Positions 31,249-39,386 of a stretch of DNA of 64,000 nucleotides are shown in pieces (positions within the stretch are counted from its first letter, which is position 1; the number at the start of each line of letters is the position of its first letter). The translations under genes and the position numbers were made by a program. Below the pieces are notes generated by a model. The model did not search any database. It was not told the origin of the DNA and saw only the letters and a list, made by a program, of their open reading frames with translations. Source of the stretch: Collinsella sp. AF33-16 (GTDB lineage: Bacteria > Actinomycetota > Coriobacteriia > Coriobacteriales > Coriobacteriaceae); contig NZ_QRQC01000001.1 of assembly GCF_003475325.1 (NCBI RefSeq), positions 194,980 through 258,979 of the forward strand, in the 5' to 3' direction.

Positions 31249-33804
31249 GTGTCTGATCAACAGCAAGAAAACGAAATAACGACGACGCAGGCCGCTCCCG
31301 CTGCACCGGTTGCGTCGGACCAGGTCGCGGCGCCCGCGCAAGCCTCGGCTCCTGAGACGCCTAAGGCTGCTTCGACGCCTACGCCTGCAGCGGCTGAGAA
31401 GGCCGTGCCTGCAACTGGTGAGGAGGCTGCTCCGGCAAAGCCCAAGCGTACGCGCCGCACGACCAGGCCTGCCGCTGACGGCGAGGAGGTCACCAAGCCC
31501 AAGCGCCGTACCACGCGCACGACGCGCGCCAAGCGCACCGTTGCAGCTGACTCCTCGGCGCCGATTTCCGATGAGGTCGCACAGGCACGTGCGTTGGCGC
31601 AGATTAGCGAGGCTCAGGTGGTGCGCGCCCGCCGTCGTGCTGCCGAGCGCGAGGCCGCGGCTCTGACCGAGCTCGCAGCTCCGTCTGTGCCCGAGACGCC
31701 TGCCGCCGACCAGCCGACCGAGAAGCCGGCACCGCGCACACGCCGTCGCACGGCTGCTAAGGCCGAGCAGGTTGCTGAACAGGTAACCCCCGAGCTCACC
31801 GAGGCTTCGGTTCGTTCCGCGGCAGGGGAGGGCGCATCGCCTGCTGAGCCCGCTGCGCCTGTCGAGGCCAGCGAAGTTCCCGTTGTTGATCCGGCTTTGC
31901 GCCCGCACCGTCGCGGTCGCAAGCCCAAGGCCTTCGTCGAGGCAGAGAAGGCCGCAGCCGCAGCCGCAGCCGCTCGGGATGCTGCGGCGACCGCCGAGTC
32001 TGCAACCGCTGCCGACGCACTCGTCCAGGATGCTACGACTTCCGAGGCCGCTCCCGCCGATGTCGAGCCCGCCGACGTCCGTCCTGGTCGCAGCCATCGT
32101 ACTGCTGCTAAGCGCACGTCCAAGGCCAAGGCTGCCAAGAAGGGTTCGTCCGAGGATTCCGCCGAGACGACCGCCGATGCATCGACTGATGCCGCCGAGC
32201 CCCAGGACGTCGAACAGCCTGCGTCCGAGAAGCCCAAGCGCGGTCGTAAGAAGTCCGCTAAGGCCAAGGCGTCCGAGCAGCAGGCTGATGTCGAAGCGCA
32301 GGTCGATTCCGGCGCCGAGGCCAATGACGCCGCTGCGGCCAATGCCGACGCCGCCGCAACCGATGGCGCCGCGCCCGCTGAGGCCGATGACAACGCTCGC
32401 CCCAACCGTCGCCAGCACAAGCGCAACGAGGAGCGCAACGAGCGCAAGGACGAGCGCAACAACGACCGTCGCAACCGCCAGCGCGATCGCAAACAGCGCA
32501 ACAAGGAGCGTAACGCCGCCCCCACCGAGCCCACGCTTTCGCGTGAGGAGCTCGCTGCCATGAAGGTCGCCGAACTTCGCGAGAAGGCCAAGGAGTTCGA
32601 GATCGAGACCACCGGCAAGAAGAAAGCCGAGCTCGTCGAGGAGATCTACGTCACCGCCGCGAAGGCCGAGGGCTTCCGCGACATCAAGGGCATCCTGCAG
32701 ATTCGCCCGGACAGCTCCGGCATCATCCATGCCCATGGCTACATGAAGTCCAACGACGACGCCTTCGTGCCCGCCTACCTCATCCGCTCCGCGCGCCTGC
32801 GCACGGGCGACGTCATCGAGGGCTCGCTGCGCCCCTCGCGTGGCGGCGACAAGCGCGCCGGCCTCGCCAAAATCACGACCGTCAACGGTCTGGACCCCGA
32901 GCAGATTCGCAACCGCCCCAAGTTTGGTGACCTCACCCCGGTCTATCCCAACGAGCCGCTGCGCATGGAGCACGGCAAGGACTCCATTACCGGTCGCGCC
33001 ATCGACATCGTGTCGCCGATCGGCAAGGGTCAGCGTGGCTTGATCGTGTCCCCGCCCAAGGCCGGCAAGACCACGATCCTCAAGAAGATTTGCCAGTCTA
33101 TCTCGATTAACAACCCCGAGGTGCACCTCATCTGCCTGCTCGTCGACGAGCGCCCCGAAGAGGTCACCGATATGCAGCGTTCCATCAAGGGCGAGGTTGT
33201 GGCGTCGACCTTCGATATGCCCGCCGACAACCACACTCGCGTGGCAGAGCTCGTCATCGAGCGCGCCAAGCGCATCGTGGAGCTGGGTGGCGACGTCGTG
33301 GTGGTGCTCGACTCCATCACGCGTCTTGCCCGCGCCTACAACTTGGCGGCGCCCGCCTCAGGCCGCATCCTTTCGGGTGGCGTCGATTCGGCGGCACTGT
33401 ATCCTCCCAAGCGCTTCCTGGGCGCAGCCCGTAATATCGAGAACGGTGGCTCGCTCACCATCCTGGCCTCTGCCCTCATCGACACCGGTTCCAAGATGGA
33501 CGAGGTCATCTTTGAGGAGTTCAAGGGCACCGGCAACATGGAGCTTAAGCTCGACCGCGACCTGGCCGACCGCCGCATCTTCCCGGCTATCGACCCCGTT
33601 GCCTCCGGTACGCGTAACGAGGACCTGTTGGTCGACGAGCAGATGCGTCCGTTTGTCTTTGGTCTGCGTCGCATTCTTGCCGGCATGAACAACACCGAGC
33701 GCGCAGCCGCATCGTTTATCAAGGGTCTTAAGGGCACCAACACCAACCAGGAATTCTTGGTGCGTTCGGCCAAAAAACACAGCGACTACGAGCAGACGTT
33801 CTAG
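31249..33804 (+). CDS. rho: Transcription termination factor Rho with a long low-complexity N-terminal extension
   Basis: This 851-residue protein is twice the 419 of E. coli Rho. Residues 1-430 are a low-complexity region rich in Ala, Glu, Lys and Arg, with Arg/Lys clusters (RNDRRNRQRDRKQRNKERN) just before the Rho_N domain (about 432-475). The RNA-binding cold-shock domain covers about 480-560. Walker A is PPKAGKTTILKKI near 600, and VVVVLDSITRLARAYN is the Walker-B region. It is a hexameric RNA helicase that ends transcription. Basic N-terminal insertions are known in actinobacterial Rho and add RNA binding or condensate formation. The start is a GTG at 31249 with a weak ribosome site. Confidence 0.95.
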   Translation: MSDQQQENEITTTQAAPAAPVASDQVAAPAQASAPETPKAASTPTPAAAEKAVPATGEEAAPAKPKRTRRTTRPAADGEEVTKPKRRTTRTTRAKRTVAADSSAPISDEVAQARALAQISEAQVVRARRRAAEREAAALTELAAPSVPETPAADQPTEKPAPRTRRRTAAKAEQVAEQVTPELTEASVRSAAGEGASPAEPAAPVEASEVPVVDPALRPHRRGRKPKAFVEAEKAAAAAAAARDAAATAESATAADALVQDATTSEAAPADVEPADVRPGRSHRTAAKRTSKAKAAKKGSSEDSAETTADASTDAAEPQDVEQPASEKPKRGRKKSAKAKASEQQADVEAQVDSGAEANDAAAANADAAATDGAAPAEADDNARPNRRQHKRNEERNERKDERNNDRRNRQRDRKQRNKERNAAPTEPTLSREELAAMKVAELREKAKEFEIETTGKKKAELVEEIYVTAAKAEGFRDIKGILQIRPDSSGIIHAHGYMKSNDDAFVPAYLIRSARLRTGDVIEGSLRPSRGGDKRAGLAKITTVNGLDPEQIRNRPKFGDLTPVYPNEPLRMEHGKDSITGRAIDIVSPIGKGQRGLIVSPPKAGKTTILKKICQSISINNPEVHLICLLVDERPEEVTDMQRSIKGEVVASTFDMPADNHTRVAELVIERAKRIVELGGDVVVVLDSITRLARAYNLAAPASGRILSGGVDSAALYPPKRFLGAARNIENGGSLTILASALIDTGSKMDEVIFEEFKGTGNMELKLDRDLADRRIFPAIDPVASGTRNEDLLVDEQMRPFVFGLRRILAGMNNTERAAASFIKGLKGTNTNQEFLVRSAKKHSDYEQTF

Positions 33805-33842
33805 GTTGTCATCCACACGCAGCGATAGTCATCAATGCGATA

Positions 33843-33873
33843 AAGGGTCGGGGCTTTGAGCCTCGGCCCTTTT
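33843..33873 (+). terminator. Intrinsic terminator of rho
   Basis: AAGGGTCGGGGCT and AGCCTCGGCCCTT pair around TTG and are followed by TTT, 38 bases after the rho stop. Confidence 0.85.
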
Positions 33874-33951
33874 CCATATCGCCGCTCCGCGCTTATTTTA
33901 ACCACAAGACCGACGAGCAGCAGGTTTCCCGTTTCAATCCGACATCGTCGC

Positions 33952-33980
33952 TTGCAATCGACGGGGCGGTTTCGCATAAT
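33952..33980 (+). promoter_or_regulatory. Promoter upstream of the Ala-rich protein gene
   Basis: TTGCAA (33952-33957), a 17-base spacer and CATAAT (33975-33980) match the housekeeping consensus well. The remaining leader (about 130 bases) includes GGGGCATAGCCCC near 34037-34049, a short hairpin. Confidence 0.6.
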
Positions 33981-34116
33981 AGCTTTTAAGCTTCGCGACG
34001 GAAAACGCAGATGAAACGAACCATATACCGTTGCTTTGGGGCATAGCCCCGCTTCATCTTCTCTCGCGCAGCCAACTGAATGATGCGATTTGGGTGCTGG
34101 AAGATGGGGAGAGCTC

Positions 34117-35517
34117 ATGGCTTCTTCTGATGCAACACAACGAGCAGTCCTTGCCGGACTTTCGTGCGGGATCGGCCTTGCCGCTCCCGTGGTTATGTAT
34201 GCCGCGACGCTGCCGTTTTCATCGGTGAACGAGACGGTCGTGGCGGGTGCGGTTCCCTTCGCCGTGGGCGCGGTGGCGGGCGTGGGTATCTATGCCGCCT
34301 CGCTGGGTATCTCCGAGTATCGTGCGCAGCGTGAAGAGCGTCTGTTCCAGCCCGATGCCATGGGCGGTGCCGCCAATCTCAATCAGCATCAAAGCGAGTT
34401 CAAGACCGCCTCGATTCCAGCTCAGCAGCAGGATGCTACTCCTTACGCTGCGGCTTCTGCTTCTCAGGCTCAGTCGGAGCAGTCTACCTCGGCATTCCTT
34501 TCCGGCCTGACTGGTGCGTTCCAGCGCCGTCATGCCGATGATGGTGTCCCTACCATCGCTCGAGCCGCAGATGCTATGGACGAGGACGAGGCTTGGTCCA
34601 TGATCGACAGTATGCTCGACGACGATTCGCCGGTGAGCTGCGACCCTGCACACTCGCGCGACGTCTATCAAGTCGCCATCGACGAGCTCACCAATGGCGG
34701 GCAGACCGGCTCCTTCAATCGCGACGACATCGCCGCCGCGGCACGCGCCGTGTCTGGCTCCCAGGCCGCCCCTGCGGGCAGCACGGCGGCTTTCGTGGCA
34801 CTCGTTGCCAACGCGGCAGCCAATAACGCCTACAACGCTACCTCGGCGGACGCGAACGCTTCTGCCGACAATTCGTACGTTGATGAAGCCATGGCTGCGG
34901 ACGAGGAGGCCGTTGCCGCCCGACGTGCCGCCGAAAGCTCGCTGTGGGGCGCTCCTGCCCAGCAGCAGGCGGCCGAGGCTGCGCCGTACAATGCAAACCT
35001 CGCCAGCATGCCTATCATCTCCGGTGCCGCGGACATCGATCTCGATGACCTCGATGAGCCTGCAGCCATCACCGCATCGATTGATGCCCAAGATCGCATC
35101 GACACCGGCGACCTTCCGGACGCCTCGCTCGAGGTTGATGTCCCCATGGCCGATTACTCGGGCCACGAGGACATGTGGGCCGCCGCCACCGCGATTCTGG
35201 ATGAGATTGACGAGCCTGCTCCTGTTGTAGCGCCCGCTCCCGTCGCTGCCCCTCAGCCTGCTGCCCCCGCCTATGTCGGCCGTCACAGCGCTGTGTTCCC
35301 CGAGGATACTGCCCGTATCTCGCGCGAGAGCATCGAGCGAGCCGAGGCTATTGCCGCCGGCATTATGGAAAATCGTCGTCACGAGCGCGTCAATCAGATC
35401 CTCGAGGAAGAGATCGAGCGCCTGCAGTCCTCTACCGCCAAGCGTACGGGCCGTGCCTATCTGAGCGTTATCGAGGGCGGTACCGCCAGCTTTGCGCCGC
35501 TCCGCGCGGAGGCATAA
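34117..35517 (+). CDS. Ala/Asp-rich protein of unknown function with N-terminal hydrophobic segments
   Basis: This 466-residue protein has two hydrophobic segments near residues 10-30 and 42-65 (AAPVVMYAATL and AVPFAVGAVAGVGIYAASLG), so a hairpin membrane anchor is likely. The rest is acidic, Ala/Asp/Ser-rich and probably disordered, with an EDEAWSMIDSMLDDD segment near 160. It ends with a charged helix containing RHERVNQILEEEIERLQ and VIEGGTASF. I recognise no enzyme motif. ATG at 34117 has GGGGAGA seven bases before it. The VanZ-like gene follows after 7 bases, so the two are probably cotranscribed. Confidence 0.7.
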   Translation: MASSDATQRAVLAGLSCGIGLAAPVVMYAATLPFSSVNETVVAGAVPFAVGAVAGVGIYAASLGISEYRAQREERLFQPDAMGGAANLNQHQSEFKTASIPAQQQDATPYAAASASQAQSEQSTSAFLSGLTGAFQRRHADDGVPTIARAADAMDEDEAWSMIDSMLDDDSPVSCDPAHSRDVYQVAIDELTNGGQTGSFNRDDIAAAARAVSGSQAAPAGSTAAFVALVANAAANNAYNATSADANASADNSYVDEAMAADEEAVAARRAAESSLWGAPAQQQAAEAAPYNANLASMPIISGAADIDLDDLDEPAAITASIDAQDRIDTGDLPDASLEVDVPMADYSGHEDMWAAATAILDEIDEPAPVVAPAPVAAPQPAAPAYVGRHSAVFPEDTARISRESIERAEAIAAGIMENRRHERVNQILEEEIERLQSSTAKRTGRAYLSVIEGGTASFAPLRAEA

Positions 35518-35524
35518 CTTCTGC

Positions 35525-35974
35525 ATGGTTAAGATCAATCGAAAATGGGCGGTCGTGACCTGCCTGATGGCGCTCTTGATCTGGGGCAATTCGCTGGTTC
35601 CTGGCTCGGGGTCGGGCTCGCTGAGCCTAACGGTCATGGAAGCTATCCGCGGTTTCCTGCACGGCGTGGGACTTTCATATGAATGGGTGACCAACTTTGT
35701 TGTTCGCAAGTGCGCGCATTTTTCCGAGTATATGGTGCTCGGCATCCTGGCTACGCACGCCTTTGATTTTGAGGGCCGGCGCACCTTTAACGTGTTGCTG
35801 CCCACGGCGGTGTTCCTGCTGCTGATTCCCTCGATCGACGAGACGATTCAGCTCTTTGTGCCGGGACGCGCCGGTATGATCACCGATGTGATGATCGACT
35901 GCTGTGGAGCGGCAACGGGCGTTGTGCTCCGATATCTCTTACGGTCGCTGATATGTGCCAAAAAAGCCGCCTAG
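35525..35974 (+). CDS. VanZ-like membrane protein
   Basis: This 149-residue protein has four hydrophobic segments and the VanZ hallmark order: NFVVRKCAHFSEYMVLGIL near residue 60 (conserved K.AHF.EY), then a DETIQLFVPGRAGMITDVMID stretch near 105-125. VanZ proteins confer low-level teicoplanin tolerance; the biochemical role is not established. The stop lies inside the stem of the downstream terminator. It is in an operon with the previous gene. Confidence 0.85.
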   Translation: MVKINRKWAVVTCLMALLIWGNSLVPGSGSGSLSLTVMEAIRGFLHGVGLSYEWVTNFVVRKCAHFSEYMVLGILATHAFDFEGRRTFNVLLPTAVFLLLIPSIDETIQLFVPGRAGMITDVMIDCCGAATGVVLRYLLRSLICAKKAA

Positions 35975-36006
35975 GACGTATTGTTTGGTCCTAGGCGGCC
36001 TTTTTT
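35960..36006. terminator. Bidirectional terminator overlapping the VanZ-like stop codon
   Basis: A6, then GCCGCCTAGGAC and GTCCTAGGCGGC around GTATTGTTTG, then T6. The TAG stop of the VanZ-like gene is part of the left arm. It can serve the converging ROK kinase gene. Confidence 0.9.
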
Positions 36007-36088
36007 ATTTGAGGGCTTATATGAGGCGTGGTGGCGTTGTTCCGTAGGTCGGATTTGCCGGGCGCGCCACGCCCTGTGGGTGCGTCTG

Positions 36089-36979
36089 CTACTGAAGCGC
36101 CTGTGCGCCCAGGGCCAGGCAGCCCATAATGCCCTGCTTGCCCTCGAGGCTGTTGTTGACGATGTAGGTATTGATGTCGTTGACCTCGGGCGTGACGATA
36201 TAGCCGTTGAGCATCTCGGCACACTTTTTGCGTGCAAGCGGCACGATGGGAGTGTGGTCGGCCACGCCGCCGCCGATGATGATCTTTTGCGGCGCGTAGC
36301 ACAGCGTGTAGGTCATGAGTGCCTGTGCCAGATAGCCGGCGAGCAGGTCCATGGCCTCCGGGTCATCGGCCATCTCTCCGGCGCTCTTGCCACCCCAGCG
36401 CTTTTTGACGCCGGGACCGGCGATGAGGCCCTCGAGGCAGTTGTCGTGGAAGGGGCAGCCGCTGTGCTCGCCGATGGTGTCGCGCGGGTCGCGCGTGACC
36501 AGGATGTGGCCGGCCTCGGGATGCATCATGCCGTGCACGAGCTTACCGCCCGAGAGCACGCCGGCGCCCACGCCGGTACCGATGGTCAGATACACCACGT
36601 CAGTGAGGCCCTGGGCGCAACCAAAGGTGACCTCGCCCAGGCAGGCGACGTTGACGTCGGTGTCGTAGCCGCAGGGAATATTGAGCTCGTTTTGGATGGT
36701 GCCCAGCAGGTCAAAGTAGCGCCATGCCGTTTTGGGCGTCTCCAGGATCTTGCCGTATTGGGACGAGGCAGGGTTGACTGCGGTGGGGCCAAAGGCGCCG
36801 ATGCCCAGCGCGGCGATGTCCTTGTCGGCAAACCATGCGTTGACGGCCTCAACGGTCTCCTGCGGGGTCGTGGTCGCAATCTGCTCGCGTTCCAGGACCG
36901 TGCCGTCTGCATAGCCCGTGGCGCAGACCATCTTGGTGCCGCCGGCCTCGAGCGCTCCGATAAGCTGCTGCTCTGCCAT
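36089..36979 (-). CDS. ROK-family sugar kinase, fructokinase-like
   Basis: This 296-residue kinase has the ROK phosphate loop GALEAGGTKMVCATG at the N-terminus, the active-site segment YDTDVNVACLGE with its Asp near residue 106, and TIGTGVGAGVLSGG near 133. The Cys-rich zinc site SGCPFHDNCLEG near 173 matches the ScrK/GmuE branch, whose members phosphorylate fructose or mannose. It acts in the cytoplasm. ATG at 36979 is preceded by GAGAGGAATAC. It is monocistronic; no transporter or regulator is next to it. Confidence 0.88.
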   Translation of the reverse strand: MAEQQLIGALEAGGTKMVCATGYADGTVLEREQIATTTPQETVEAVNAWFADKDIAALGIGAFGPTAVNPASSQYGKILETPKTAWRYFDLLGTIQNELNIPCGYDTDVNVACLGEVTFGCAQGLTDVVYLTIGTGVGAGVLSGGKLVHGMMHPEAGHILVTRDPRDTIGEHSGCPFHDNCLEGLIAGPGVKKRWGGKSAGEMADDPEAMDLLAGYLAQALMTYTLCYAPQKIIIGGGVADHTPIVPLARKKCAEMLNGYIVTPEVNDINTYIVNNSLEGKQGIMGCLALGAQALQ

Positions 36980-37051
36980 AGTATTCCTCTCTGGACGAGT
37001 TGCTCCGTGACTAAAGTATAGCGCTCTAAAAAATAAATGAGGTCGCTATAA

Positions 37052-37091
37052 AAAGAAACCTCATGGCCCAACGGGTTCACGAGGTTTCTTT
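37052..37091 (-). terminator. Terminator of the aminotransferase gene
   Basis: AAAGAAACCTC and GAGGTTTCTTT form a hairpin with A/T-rich base, 25 bases beyond the minus-strand aminotransferase stop. It is nearly symmetrical and may act both ways. Confidence 0.75.
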
Positions 37092-37115
37092 AGTGCCTTT
37101 AGTTACTGACCGTCC

Positions 37116-38297
37116 TTACCCGCGCGGGTTGATTTTATCACGTAGCGACTTGAGGTTCTCAAGCGCAGCGTTGAGCGTCTCGTCTCGCTTGGCAAAGTGG
37201 AAACGAATCAGATGGTTGACGGGCTCGCGGAAGAAGCTCGATCCGGGAACAGCGCCCACGCCCACCTTGGAGGCCAGGTCCTCGCAGAAGTCGAGGTCGC
37301 TGTCATAGCCAAACTCCGAGATATCCATCATCACGTAGTAGGCGCCCTGCGGCACGTTGTGCTCAAGACCGATGCTATCGAGCCCCTGACAGAATAGGTC
37401 GCGCTTGGCGGTGTAGAGGTCGAGGACCTCCTGGTAATAGCTGTCGTCGAATTTGAGGGCGGTGACGACAGCTTCCTGCAGGGGAGCGGCAGCACCCACG
37501 GTGAGGAAGTCGTGGACCTTTTTAATGCGCTCGGTGATCTGGGCCGGGGCGATGGTGTAGCCCAGACGCCAGCCGGTGATGGAGTACGTCTTAGACAGCG
37601 AACTGCAGCTGATGGTTCGATCGAACATGCCGGGCAGCGTGGCCATATAGACGTGCTCGTGGGGCGCGTAGACGATGTGCTCGTATACCTCGTCGGTAAT
37701 GCAGTAGGCGTCGTACTTTTTGCAGAGGTCGGCGATTAAGGTGAGCTCCTCGCGCGTAAAGACCTTGCCGCAGGGGTTGGAAGGGTTGCACAGGACGATG
37801 GCCTTGGGATCGTTGTCGCGGAAGGCCGCCTCGAGTGTCTCGCGGTCAAAGTCGAACGCAGGTGGGTTAAGCGGCACGTAGATGGGCTCGGCACCCGAGA
37901 GGATCGTGTCGGCGCCGTAGTTCTCGTAGAATGGCGAGAAGATGACGACCTTGTCGCCGGGGTTTGTGACCGTCATCATGGCGGCCATCATGGCCTCGGT
38001 GGAGCCGCAGGTGACCACGATGTTCTCGTTGGGGTTGATCGGCATGCCCATAAAGTGCTCCTGCTTGGCGGCAAGCGCCTCGCGCATGGCCTGGGAGCCC
38101 CAGGTGATGGAGTACTGGTGGTAAAGCGGCTTGGGGTCGGTGGCAATGGTGCTGAGGCTATCGAGCAGCTGCGCCGGGGGATCGAAATCGGGGAAGCCCT
38201 GCGACAGGTTGACGGCACCATACTTGTTGGAGATGCGCGTCATGCGGCGGATGACCGAATCGGTAAACGCCGCCGTGCGGTTGGAGAGTTCTTTCAT
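37116..38297 (-). CDS. Pyridoxal-phosphate aminotransferase, class I/II
   Basis: This 393-residue enzyme has the fold-type I pattern: NLSQGFPDFDPP near residue 30, VVTCGSTEAMMAAMM near 95, LCNPSNPCGKVFTREEL near 170, DEVYEHIVY near 205 and the PLP-Lys in SSLSKTYSITGWRLGY near 235. A late HLIRFHFAKRDE carries the substrate-carboxylate Arg. It resembles the broad-specificity aspartate/methionine/kynurenine group; the donor is not determinable. ATG at 38297 has AAAGGAT six bases before it, so longer in-frame starts are rejected. Confidence 0.88.
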   Translation of the reverse strand: MKELSNRTAAFTDSVIRRMTRISNKYGAVNLSQGFPDFDPPAQLLDSLSTIATDPKPLYHQYSITWGSQAMREALAAKQEHFMGMPINPNENIVVTCGSTEAMMAAMMTVTNPGDKVVIFSPFYENYGADTILSGAEPIYVPLNPPAFDFDRETLEAAFRDNDPKAIVLCNPSNPCGKVFTREELTLIADLCKKYDAYCITDEVYEHIVYAPHEHVYMATLPGMFDRTISCSSLSKTYSITGWRLGYTIAPAQITERIKKVHDFLTVGAAAPLQEAVVTALKFDDSYYQEVLDLYTAKRDLFCQGLDSIGLEHNVPQGAYYVMMDISEFGYDSDLDFCEDLASKVGVGAVPGSSFFREPVNHLIRFHFAKRDETLNAALENLKSLRDKINPRG

Positions 38298-38405
38298 GCC
38301 TATCCTTTCGAGCATTGGGTGGAGCAAGTTTACTCCTATGGAACCGGTGGGATTTGCTCGAAACGGGCTCGAAAAACTCTTTTCAAAATTCTTGAAAATT
38401 GGGGC

Positions 38406-38434
38406 TTGCATCGCGTGGCGTTCCTTGCAATAAT
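38406..38434 (+). promoter_or_regulatory. Promoter of the tRNA-His/Lys cluster
   Basis: TTGCAT (38406-38411), 17 bases, then AATAAT (38429-38434), located 27 bases before tRNA-His. Confidence 0.6.
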
Positions 38435-38460
38435 AGTCGAGCGCGAAGCGCACAGGACAC

Positions 38461-38535
38461 GGTGGGTGTAGCTCAGTTGGCTAGAGCGACGGGTTGTGGT
38501 CCCGTAGGTCGAGGGTTCGAGTCCCTTTACCCACC
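38461..38535 (+). tRNA. tRNA-His (GTG anticodon)
   Basis: The cloverleaf includes acceptor GTGGGTG with TACCCAC, anticodon loop TTGTGGT and T-arm GAGGG-TTCGAGT-CCCTT. The G at position -1 (38461), opposite discriminator C (38535), is the histidine identity element. CCA is encoded at 38536-38538. Confidence 0.96.
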
Positions 38536-38560
38536 CCAGTTCTTGCTTCGTGTTGATATC

Positions 38561-38633
38561 GGGTCGTTAGCTCAGTTGGTAGAGCAGGGGACTCTTAATC
38601 CCAAGGTCCAGGGTTCGACCCCCTGACGGCCCA
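38561..38633 (+). tRNA. tRNA-Lys (CTT anticodon), copy 1
   Basis: Acceptor GGGTCGT with ACGGCCC, D-arm GCTC/GAGC and anticodon loop CTCTTAA. The discriminator A is at 38633 and CCA is encoded at 38634-38636. Confidence 0.96.
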
Positions 38634-38679
38634 CCACACGATATCTCCTCTAAAGTCCGCCACCACGGACTTTAGCTTT

Positions 38680-38752
38680 GGGTCGTTAGCTCAGTTGGTA
38701 GAGCAGGGGACTCTTAATCCCAAGGTCCAGGGTTCGACCCCCTGACGGCCCA
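38680..38752 (+). tRNA. tRNA-Lys (CTT anticodon), copy 2, identical to copy 1
   Basis: All 73 bases and the encoded CCA match copy 1 exactly. The 43-base spacer contains a TAAAGTCCG/CGGACTTTA hairpin, a possible processing or termination site. Confidence 0.96.
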
Positions 38753-38767
38753 CCAAAGATTGTTAAG

Positions 38768-38794
38768 ACGGTCAACTTCGGTTGGCCGTTTTTT
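38768..38794 (+). terminator. Terminator of the tRNA cluster
   Basis: ACGGTCAAC-TTCG-GTTGGCCGT with a UUCG tetraloop, followed by T5, 15 bases after the second tRNA-Lys. Confidence 0.9.
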
Positions 38795-38862
38795 GTTAAC
38801 AGTACATGGGGTCGAACCCGAAAGGGCACGGCCGCTTTCACAGATCGAGTCTACCCTGGGGA

Positions 38863-39225
38863 TCAGTAAAACCGGCGCGTCTGCACGGCAAAGTATGCCT
38901 GGGCGAGCGCGATCTCTGGCTTGTTTGAATCTCCGTTTTGGGCGATTAAATAGCATGCATAGCGCGTAAGCTTGTAGTCTTTAAACGCGCGAGCGGCGAC
39001 ACCGGCAGTTATCATTTTCGTGGTGTCACGAAAATGGGAATCAACTGGAGTTTTATTTGTTTCGCACGAGACTTTTGCCCTCTTAACAACTTCGGCGAAG
39101 TTCTCCCATCGAGTGTATCCCATGGGTTCCATTAAATCGCGTGCGAGCCAATACTCAACGCCCTCTTCCACATTGGCGCAGCTATCAAGTTCGACACGCC
39201 ACTTCTCGATATCTCTACTGTCCAT
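38863..39225 (-). pseudogene. DinD-like protein, N-terminal fragment
   Basis: The 120 codons match the N-terminus of DNA-damage-inducible protein D: EYWLARDLMEPMGYTRWENF near residue 25, FRDTTKMITAG near 65, and KLTRYACYLIAQNGDSNKPE leading to ALAQAYFAVQTRRFY. Full DinD proteins are about 270-280 residues and continue after this point, but here a stop follows two residues after QTRR. The remainder is absent; within 110 bases lie the tRNA-Lys terminator and copy 2. GGAGGAGAT precedes the ATG. DinD proteins are linked to SOS response and mobile DNA. It is probably a remnant, although a short expressed version cannot be excluded. Confidence 0.75.
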
Positions 39226-39310
39226 ATCTCCTCCTCGCTGATCTATTGTCTATGCGCGCTTTGCCCGCTCTGTACTCAGAATAAGGATACGCTGCCGTGC
39301 GGACACGAAT

Positions 39311-39342
39311 GGGCCCCGTGCCACTTCGAGGTCACGGGGCCC
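39311..39342 (-). terminator. Terminator-like hairpin after the flavoprotein gene
   Basis: GGGCCCCGTG and CACGGGGCCC are perfect 10-base arms around CCACTTCGAGGT. It lies 45 bases past the minus-strand flavoprotein stop. There is no strong T-run. Confidence 0.6.
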
Positions 39343-39386
39343 ATAGATATCGATTAGTTGTGCTCTGCTCTAGATAGGTGTCCAGT

